From Bradyrhizobium sp. 1 (GTDB lineage Bacteria; Pseudomonadota; Alphaproteobacteria; Rhizobiales; Xanthobacteraceae), in the NCBI RefSeq assembly GCF_023073315.1, contig NZ_JADPJH010000033.1:194132-258131 (forward strand): a DNA stretch of 64,000 bases, in the 5' to 3' direction. A program made the position numbers and the translations under genes. The notes under the pieces are model-generated. The model saw nothing but the letters and a program-made list of their open reading frames with translations. It was not told where the DNA came from and ran no database searches. The first letter of the stretch is position 1; the number at the start of each line of letters is the position of its first letter. Positions 57,824 through 64,000 of the stretch are shown piece by piece.

Positions 57824-59752
57824 CTAGATCGTGACCTGGGTGCCGACCTCGACCACGCGTCCACTGGGGATCTGGAAATAGTCGGTGGCGTCGTTGGCGG
57901 AGCGGCTGAGCGAGATGAACAGGCGGTCCTGCCAGCGCGGCATGCCGGAATGGGCGGCGGGTTTCAGCGCCCTTCGTGACAGGAAGAACGAGGTCGACAT
58001 GATGTCGAACTGCCAGCCGAGCTTGCGGGCGATGGCGAGAGCCTTCGGCACGTTGGGCGATTCCATGAAGCCGAACTTCAGAGTCACCTTGGAGAAGGTC
58101 GGCGAGATCTGCTCCAGCTTCACCCGCTCGGCCGGATCGATGCGCGGGGTCTGCGCGGTCTCGATGGTGAGAATGACGTTCTTCTCGTGGAGCACTTTGT
58201 AGTGCTTCAGACTATGCATCAGCGCGGTCGGGGCGCTGAGCGGGTCCGAGGTCAGGAACACGGCGGTGCCGGGCACGCGCTGCGGCGGTCGCTTCTCCAG
58301 CATGGCCACGAGGTCGGCGAGCGGGAACTCGAGCTTGCGCGACTTCTCGAACAGCAGCCGGCTGCCGCGCCGCCACGTGTACATCAGCATGATCATGAGC
58401 GCGCCGAGCGCCAGCGGCACCCAGCCGCCCTCGAACACCTTGAGCAGATTGGCGGCGAGGAACGTCAGGTCGAGGCACAGGAACGGAATGATCAGGGCAG
58501 CCGCGGCGAACGGCGACCACCGCCACACCTTCCAGATCACGACAAAGCCCATCATCGCCGTGACCACCATGGTGCCGGTGACCGAGATGCCGTAGGCCGA
58601 CGCGAGCGCGCTGGAGGAGCGGAACAGCAGCACCAACAGCACCACCGCGACCAGCAGCAGCTGGTTGATACGCGGGATGAAGATCTGGCCGGAATGGGCT
58701 TCGGAGGTATGACGAATTTCGAAGCGCGGCAGCAGCCCGAGCTGGATCGCCTGGCGCGTCAGCGAATAGGCGCCGGTGATGACGGCCTGGCTCGCGATCA
58801 CGGTTGCGGCGGTCGCCAGCACGACCATGCAGCCGCGGAAAAAGCCTTGCGGGAAGAGCTGGAAGAACGGGCTGACGATCGCGCCGGGATCGCCGAGCAC
58901 CAGCGCCCCCTGCCCCAGATAGTTCAGCGCCAGCGACGGCAGCACGATGAACAGCCAGGCGGTCTGGATCGGCCGCTTGCCGAAATGGCCGAGGTCGGCA
59001 TAGAGCGCCTCGGCGCCGGTGACCGCCAGGAACACGGCGCCCAGCGTCACGAAGCCGATGATACCGTGATGGAACATGAAGGAGACGGCGTAGAGCGGGT
59101 TCAGCGCGTACAGCACCTGCGGCTGCTCGATGATCGGGTGGATCGCAGCGATCGCGATCACCGCGAACCAGACGCACATCACGGGACCGAAGAAGGCGGC
59201 GACGCGGGCGGTGCCGCGCGACTGCACCGCGAACAGGAAGACCAGGATGATCACGGTCAGCGGTACGACGTAGGGCTCGAAGTGCAGCGTGACGTCCTTC
59301 ATGCCTTCGATCGCCGACAGCACCGAGAGCGCCGGGGTGATCACGGCATCGCCGTAGAACAAGGCGCCGGAGATGATGCCGAGCAGGACGATGGTCGCCC
59401 CGCCGGTGCCGACCGCGCGCTGCGCCAGCGCCATCAGCGCCAGCGTGCCGCCCTCGCCATTGTTGTCGGCGCGGAGCAGGATCACGACGTATTTGAGCGT
59501 CACCACGACGATGAGCGCCCACAGGATCAGCGAGACCACGCCGAGCACGGCCGCCGGCGTCGGCACCCCCTCCGCGCCCGAGGCGGCCATCACCGCCTCG
59601 CGGAACGCGTAGAGCGGGCTGGTACCGATATCGCCGTAGACGACGCCGATGCTGCCGAGCGTCAGCGCACCGAAACCGGCGGTGGTATGGGCATCGCCAT
59701 GGCCATTGGCCGCCACCGTTTCCGGGACGGGAACTGCTATGTCACTTGTCAT
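57824..59752 (-). CDS. kup: Kup/Trk-type potassium uptake protein, copy 1
   Basis: This 642-residue low-affinity K+:H+ symporter has about 12 TM helices. Signatures are LTLGSIGVVYGDIGTSPLYAFREAV, LRADNNGEGGTLALMALAQRA, ALYADLGHFGKRPIQTAWL and the soluble C-terminus ending VVEVGTQVTI. It lies 141 bp below a second kup of nearly the same design and ending. Bradyrhizobium-type genomes often keep several kup genes for growth at low pH or low K+. Confidence 0.93.
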   Translation of the reverse strand: MTSDIAVPVPETVAANGHGDAHTTAGFGALTLGSIGVVYGDIGTSPLYAFREAVMAASGAEGVPTPAAVLGVVSLILWALIVVVTLKYVVILLRADNNGEGGTLALMALAQRAVGTGGATIVLLGIISGALFYGDAVITPALSVLSAIEGMKDVTLHFEPYVVPLTVIILVFLFAVQSRGTARVAAFFGPVMCVWFAVIAIAAIHPIIEQPQVLYALNPLYAVSFMFHHGIIGFVTLGAVFLAVTGAEALYADLGHFGKRPIQTAWLFIVLPSLALNYLGQGALVLGDPGAIVSPFFQLFPQGFFRGCMVVLATAATVIASQAVITGAYSLTRQAIQLGLLPRFEIRHTSEAHSGQIFIPRINQLLLVAVVLLVLLFRSSSALASAYGISVTGTMVVTAMMGFVVIWKVWRWSPFAAAALIIPFLCLDLTFLAANLLKVFEGGWVPLALGALMIMLMYTWRRGSRLLFEKSRKLEFPLADLVAMLEKRPPQRVPGTAVFLTSDPLSAPTALMHSLKHYKVLHEKNVILTIETAQTPRIDPAERVKLEQISPTFSKVTLKFGFMESPNVPKALAIARKLGWQFDIMSTSFFLSRRALKPAAHSGMPRWQDRLFISLSRSANDATDYFQIPSGRVVEVGTQVTI

Positions 59753-59893
59753 GGGAGAGCCTGATGGCCTCTAAAAATGCTTCACTGCACAACGGCGGAA
59801 GCGCGCGCGGCTTATAGGCCTGCGTTGCTGGCATAGCCTAGCCCGATTCTGGGCCATCGCTATGCAAAATTCGCATGGGTCCGCTGATTGCGT

Positions 59894-61798
59894 TCAAATG
59901 GTGACTTGGGTGCCGACTTCAACCACCCGGCCGGTCGGAATCTGGAAATAGTCGGTGGCATCATTGGCGGACCGGCTCAGCGCGATGAACAGATGGTCCT
60001 GCCACAGCGGCATGCCCGACTGCGCCGAGGCCTTCAGCGACCTTCGTGACACGAAGAACGACGTCGACATGATGTCGAACTGCCAGCCCTGCTTGCGCGC
60101 GATCGCGAGCGCCTTGGGCACATTCGGCTGCTCCATGTAGCCGAAGCGCAGCCGGACTTTTGAGAACTTTTCGCTGATCTTCTCCATGCGGAACCGCTCG
60201 GAGAGATCGACCCGCGGCGTATGCGCGGTCTCGATGGTCAGGACCACGTTGTGCTCGTGCAGTACCTTGTTGTGCTTGAGATTATGCAGCAGCGCGGTCG
60301 GCACGAAGGCGGGATCGCTGGTCAGGAACACCGCGGTGCCCTTGACGATGTGCGGCGGGCGCTTCTCGAGACTGCGGATCAGGTCGTCGAGCGGCACCTC
60401 GATCCGGCGCGTCTTCTGGAGCAGGATGCCGGTCCCCTTGCGCCAGGTCCAGATCGTCCCGGCCATGCCCGCGCCGAACAGCAGCGGCACCCAGGCGCCC
60501 TCGAGCAGCTTCAGGAGATTGGCGCTGAAGAAGCTCAGGTCGACGACGACGAAAGGCACGATCACGGCCGCGGCCGTCGCGGCGCGCCAATTCCACAACT
60601 TCCAGATCACGATGAAGCCCATGATGCCGTCGGCGACCATGGTGGTGGAAACCGCGATGCCGTAGGCCGACGCCAGGTTGCTGGGGGTGTGGAACAGCAG
60701 CACCAGCAGCATCACGCCGATCAGAAGCAACCGGTTGACGCGCGGCAGATAGATCTGGCCGGCATGAGTTTCAGAGGTGAAGCGCACCTCGAAGCGCGGC
60801 AACAGGCCGAGCTGCACCGCCTGATAGACCAGCGAATAGGCGCCGGTGATCACCGCCTGGCTCGCGATCACGGTCGCCGCGGTCGCAAGTCCGACCAGCG
60901 GCAGCACCAGATATTCGGGCACCATCCGGTAGAACGAATGCTCGATCGCGCTGGGATCGGACAGCACCAGCGCCCCTTGCCCGAAATAGTTGATCAGAAG
61001 CGAGGGCAGCACGAAGAACATCCAGGCGGACTGGATCGGTTTGCGGCCGAAATGACCGAGATCGGCATAGAGCGCCTCGCCGCCGGTCACCGCCAGGAAC
61101 ACGGCGCCCAGCGTCACCAGGCCGATGGTGCCGTGCGACAGCAGGAATTGCACCGCGTAATAGGGATTGATCGCAGCCAGCACCGACGGATCGTCGGCGA
61201 TGTGAACGATGCCCGTCACCGCAAGAACGGTGAACCAGACCACCATCACCGGCCCGAAGGCCGTGGCCACCAGCGCCGTGCCCTTGCTCTGGACTGCGAA
61301 CAGCAGCGCCAGGATGATGACGGTGAGCGGTACGACGTAGTGCTCGAAGGCGGGCGTCGCGAGCTTGAGGCCCTCGACCGCCGACAGCACCGAAATCGCC
61401 GGCGTGATCATGGAATCGCCGATGAACATGGAGGCGCCGACGACACCGAGCGCGAGCAGGAACCAGCTTCGCCGCCCGAGCGCGCGCTGGCCGAGCGCCA
61501 TCAGCGAGAGCGTGCCGCCCTCCCCGTTATTGTCGGCGCGCAGCAGCAGCAGGACGTATTTGGCGGTGACGACGATAAGGAGCGCCCACAGGATCAGCGA
61601 GAGCACGCCGAGCACCATGACCCGCGAGACCGGCTGGCCATGGGCCGCGCCCCTGACAGCCTCGTGGAATGCGTAGAGCGGTGAGGTACCGATGTCGCCA
61701 AAGACGACGCCGATGCTCCCGAGCGTCAGGCCCCAGAAACCCGAGGTGGCCGGACCTTGCCCATCCTGAGCGTCGGTCGATGTGATGCTCGCCGTCAT
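59894..61798 (-). CDS. kup: Kup potassium uptake protein, copy 2
   Basis: This 634-residue Kup protein has SGFWGLTLGSIGVVFGDIGTSPLYAFHEAVRG, LRADNNGEGGTLSLMALGQRALG, ALYADLGHFGRKPIQSAWM and the same C-terminal VVEVGTQVTI as its neighbour. I start at 61798 (MTASITST); the longer frame adds a polar, unconserved extension. The tandem arrangement implies an old duplication. Differences concentrate in the N-terminus and in the cytoplasmic domain, where regulation may differ. Confidence 0.92.
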   Translation of the reverse strand: MTASITSTDAQDGQGPATSGFWGLTLGSIGVVFGDIGTSPLYAFHEAVRGAAHGQPVSRVMVLGVLSLILWALLIVVTAKYVLLLLRADNNGEGGTLSLMALGQRALGRRSWFLLALGVVGASMFIGDSMITPAISVLSAVEGLKLATPAFEHYVVPLTVIILALLFAVQSKGTALVATAFGPVMVVWFTVLAVTGIVHIADDPSVLAAINPYYAVQFLLSHGTIGLVTLGAVFLAVTGGEALYADLGHFGRKPIQSAWMFFVLPSLLINYFGQGALVLSDPSAIEHSFYRMVPEYLVLPLVGLATAATVIASQAVITGAYSLVYQAVQLGLLPRFEVRFTSETHAGQIYLPRVNRLLLIGVMLLVLLFHTPSNLASAYGIAVSTTMVADGIMGFIVIWKLWNWRAATAAAVIVPFVVVDLSFFSANLLKLLEGAWVPLLFGAGMAGTIWTWRKGTGILLQKTRRIEVPLDDLIRSLEKRPPHIVKGTAVFLTSDPAFVPTALLHNLKHNKVLHEHNVVLTIETAHTPRVDLSERFRMEKISEKFSKVRLRFGYMEQPNVPKALAIARKQGWQFDIMSTSFFVSRRSLKASAQSGMPLWQDHLFIALSRSANDATDYFQIPTGRVVEVGTQVTI

Positions 61799-61979
61799 GT
61801 GAGATGAGAAACGCTTCTTCCCGAGAATTGATCCGGCGCCTTTTGACGGTTCCGGCGCGCCTGTCAATCGGCACGCCACCATAGCAGGCGGCGAGCCAGA
61901 TGCTGTGACGGCGCAGCAACGGTCGTCGCCTGCGCGACGACATGCCTCAGGTAAGATGGTAGCGCAAGTGGCCTATTGC

Positions 61980-62807
61980 CTACGGCTTCAAATTCGGCGG
62001 CAGCGGCGGGTCTTCGCGCATCAGGGTGATGGTCACGCGCCGGTTGGCGGCAAGCGAGGGATCGTCCGGAAACAGCGGCTGGGTGTCCGACTTGCCGGAG
62101 ACGGCGAAGATGTGGGAGGCCGGCAGGCCCTCCCGCTCGAGGATCTGGCGCACGGCGTTGGCCCGGTCGGCCGACAGATCGAAGGCGCCGTAGTCGCTGC
62201 GGGTCGGAACAAAGCCGGCCGCGGTATGGCCGGCGATGGAGACGCGCAGCGGCGTTGCCTTGAGCGGGATAGCGAGCTTCTCGATCAGGCGGCGGGTGCG
62301 ATCGAACGGCACCTTGGAGCCGTCGGCGAACATCGAGCGGCCGTCCTGGTCGACGATCTCCAGGTTGAGGCCCTGCTTGGTCTCCTCGAACATGATGTGC
62401 TTGGACATCTCGGTCAGTTCGGGCATGTCCTGCAAGGCTTGGCGCAGCGAGGCGGCGGCGAGCGCAAAATTACGGTCGACCTTGATCCTGGCACCGGACG
62501 TCTTGTCGTGATCCTCCTGATCCGGCGTCGGCGTGTTGGAGGCATCCTCAGGCTGGATGTGATCGACGTTCTTCAGCCGCGCGCGCGTCGGCAGGCCGTC
62601 CGACTCGACGATGCCGGCATAGCGCGCTTCGCTCTGGACGCCGAAGGCGTCGCGCATCGAGCCTGCGACGATCTTCAACTTGTTGGCGTCCTGGGTAGAG
62701 AACGCGACCAGCATCACGAAAAACGCCAGCAGCAACGCCATCAGATCGGCAAACGTCACGAACCAGCCATGGCCGCCATGTGCTTCTTCGCGTTTCTTCT
62801 TTGCCAT
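61980..62807 (-). CDS. motB: MotB-type stator protein with OmpA domain
   Basis: This 275-residue protein has a basic N-terminus, then one TM helix containing the proton-binding Asp (FVTFADLMALLLAFFVMLVAFS), a linker, and a C-terminal OmpA-like peptidoglycan-binding domain (RVSIAGHTAA ... LSADRANAVRQILEREG). It anchors the ion-driven stator to the cell wall. It lies 23 bp below the MotA/PomA gene. Bradyrhizobium has two flagellar systems; this isolated pair could serve either, or another motor. Confidence 0.87.
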   Translation of the reverse strand: MAKKKREEAHGGHGWFVTFADLMALLLAFFVMLVAFSTQDANKLKIVAGSMRDAFGVQSEARYAGIVESDGLPTRARLKNVDHIQPEDASNTPTPDQEDHDKTSGARIKVDRNFALAAASLRQALQDMPELTEMSKHIMFEETKQGLNLEIVDQDGRSMFADGSKVPFDRTRRLIEKLAIPLKATPLRVSIAGHTAAGFVPTRSDYGAFDLSADRANAVRQILEREGLPASHIFAVSGKSDTQPLFPDDPSLAANRRVTITLMREDPPLPPNLKP

Positions 62808-62830
62808 CGGTCAGATCCCGGCGTCCGGCG

Positions 62831-63604
62831 TTACGCCGGAACCGGCTCGCCTTCGGCGTGGCGGTGCTTCTCGGGCAGATAGGCCAGCAGCATTTCGCGC
62901 ACCAAAGTCGGGCTCTTGGAGTCGCGGATCATCAGGATGCCGTCGATGATCAGCGTGCGGTTGGTTTCCTCGTCGATCAGCTTGCCGTGCAGCTTGTCGG
63001 CGATCGGCAGGCAGAGCAGGTTCGCGACCAGCGCACCGTAGAGAGTTGCCAGTAGCGCGGTCGCCATGAACGGGCCGAGCTTCGAGGGATCCGACATGTT
63101 CGAAAACATCTGCACCATGCCGATCAGGGTTCCGATCATGCCGAACGCAGGCGCGCAGTCGCCGACGGCGCGGTAGATCTTGCTGCCTTCGTTGAGGTGC
63201 ATCAGGAAATTGTCGCGGTCGCGTTCCAGATTGTCCCTGATAAAATCGAGGTCGTAGCCGTCGGCGACGTAGCGAATGCCCTTGGCGAGGAACGGCTCGT
63301 CGGTCTCGACCTTTTCGAGGCCGACCGGGCCCTGCTTGCGGGCGATCTCGGCGATGCGGGCGAGTTCGTCGACGAGATCGTGTGCCGACAGCCGGCTCAT
63401 CGTGAAGGCGAACTTCATGCCCAGCGGCACGCCGTGCGCAAGCACGGAGAGCGGAAAGCGGATCATGGTCGCTGCAGCCGAGCCGCCGAAGATGATGATC
63501 ATCGCATGCTCGCTGATGAACATGTGCAGATCGCCGCCCAGCAGCACCATAGTCGTAACAACGGCCAAGCCGGCCAGAAGCCCGACGGTCGTCATGATGT
63601 CCAT
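62831..63604 (-). CDS. motA: MotA/PomA-type stator channel protein
   Basis: This 257-residue protein is of the MotA/TolQ/ExbB superfamily and close in layout to PomA: an N-terminal TM pair, a large cytoplasmic loop with a charged motif (DELARIAEIARKQGPVGLEKVETDEPFLAKGIRYVADG), then CAPAFGMIGTLIGMVQMFSNM and ALLATLYGALVANLLCLPIADKL. It forms the ion channel that drives flagellar rotation together with the MotB-type partner. I choose 63604 for its GGAG site. The coupling ion cannot be decided by eye. Confidence 0.87.
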   Translation of the reverse strand: MDIMTTVGLLAGLAVVTTMVLLGGDLHMFISEHAMIIIFGGSAAATMIRFPLSVLAHGVPLGMKFAFTMSRLSAHDLVDELARIAEIARKQGPVGLEKVETDEPFLAKGIRYVADGYDLDFIRDNLERDRDNFLMHLNEGSKIYRAVGDCAPAFGMIGTLIGMVQMFSNMSDPSKLGPFMATALLATLYGALVANLLCLPIADKLHGKLIDEETNRTLIIDGILMIRDSKSPTLVREMLLAYLPEKHRHAEGEPVPA

Positions 63605-64000
63605 GGGAGACTCCAACGCGTAAGCAACAACGGCCGTCCTGGCCGATGGTGCGGCCCAACCCCGAACCGCATCGAAAACCCTAGAGCGCCGCCCTTAAAG
63701 CCGCGTAAAGGTTAAGTTGAGCCGGCGCGCCAGACCGACGCAGCGCGCGGAAAGAACGCCGGCTTTGCCGGCTGCCGACAGGAATCTCAACACTTCGCTA
63801 ACCATGATTGCGGCGCGCTGAAGTCTCAGCGCAATATCCAGAGGAGCCATTGAAGATGCGACGGTCGTTTACCCAAGACTCCCTTCGCGGCTTGTTGGGC
63901 AGCATTGGCTTGGTGGCACCCACTCATCATCGGCGGGTTCGTAACGCATGATTCCGGCTCCCGGTTCGAGAATTTGAATCACGGGCATCCGACAAAATTG
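63605..64000. other. Region upstream of motA, no firm gene
   Basis: The leftward motA promoter must lie here. TTAA-N7-TAAA (about 63695-63709), close to the CtrA consensus TTAA-N7-TTAA, is the only regulatory motif I notice, about 95 bp before motA. The remainder contains one very short candidate frame at 63856-63951 and no RNA gene or repeat. Confidence 0.4.
63856..63951 (+). CDS. Possible 31-residue peptide
   Basis: An ATG at 63856 follows AGAGGAG at about 10 bases and reads MRRSFTQDSLRGLLGS ... HHRRVRNA before TGA. The peptide is basic and has no recognised motif. The ribosome site is the main support; it may be spurious. Confidence 0.22.
   Translation: MRRSFTQDSLRGLLGSIGLVAPTHHRRVRNA

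Noticed and set aside
58187..59764. 525-codon plus-strand frame opposite kup
   Set aside because: It lies wholly antisense to a canonical Kup protein, and its Arg/Gln/His/Asp composition is non-protein-like.
1..64000. tRNA, rRNA, phage or integrative-element boundary
   Set aside because: Reading both strands by eye I found no cloverleaf with a TTCGANNC loop, no integrase or transposase and no direct-repeat att pair. A tRNAscan run would be needed to exclude a missed tRNA.

Overview
The window is a high-GC alphaproteobacterial chromosome segment, most likely from Bradyrhizobium or a close relative. The support is an acpXL-fabZ-fabF-lpxXL very-long-chain lipid A locus, intergenic palindromic repeats of the kind common in Bradyrhizobium/Rhodopseudomonas, two tandem kup genes, and an abundance of solute-binding proteins and aromatic/N-heterocycle catabolic genes. 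I see no rRNA, tRNA, CRISPR array, insertion sequence or phage gene. Gene names rest on recalled family motifs and context; no database search was run.

Layout. 0-5 kb: aromatic-acid-type efflux operon (HlyD, DUF1656, FUSC) headed by a MarR regulator and divergent from an MFS exporter. 5-14.2 kb: an uncharacterised GntR-linked locus with an NMT1/TauABC-type ABC importer and three amidohydrolases; TGCATGCA palindromes mark both divergent promoters. 14.4-23.9 kb: a TetR-headed minus-strand operon for dicarboxylate-type ring-fission products (two LigI-type PDC lactonases, DctA, GalB-type hydratase, LigK-type aldolase, a dihydroxyphthalate-decarboxylase-like protein and a dehydrogenase), with two orphan binding proteins divergently transcribed. 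23.9-28.3 kb: MscS channel, DUF763 protein and an operon of five tiny, very hydrophilic proteins.

28.4-44.3 kb is a nicotinate catabolic island of mixed ancestry. An oxygen-respiration-type, cytochrome c-linked nicotinate hydroxylase (NicAB) sits with enzymes of the reductive pathway first known from anaerobic Eubacterium: 6-hydroxynicotinate reductase and enamidase. A ferredoxin/flavodoxin-NADP reductase, a dedicated Liv-type ABC transporter, an ApbE-superfamily UPF0280 protein, a DUF1185 protein and a MarR regulator accompany them. Three promoters carry the related palindrome TTYGTRTACRAA.

At 44.3-45.3 kb an extradiol dioxygenase lies beyond nicAB, but its promoter/operator is 35/40 identical to that of the TetR operon 23 kb away. 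This ties it to the LigI/GalB/LigK pathway rather than to nicotinate. Together these enzymes could take a gallate-type substrate to pyruvate and oxaloacetate without LigAB or LigC.

45.6-50.5 kb holds housekeeping and small genes (HerA-like ATPase, AhpD-like protein, ParB-like protein, several tiny proteins). 50.7-54.9 kb is the acpXL lipid A cluster, in which one ketosynthase has lost its catalytic residues. 55-57.7 kb carries a polyamine-binding protein, an aminotransferase and a rhodanese; 57.8-61.8 kb two Kup potassium transporters; 62-63.6 kb a MotA/PomA-MotB pair.
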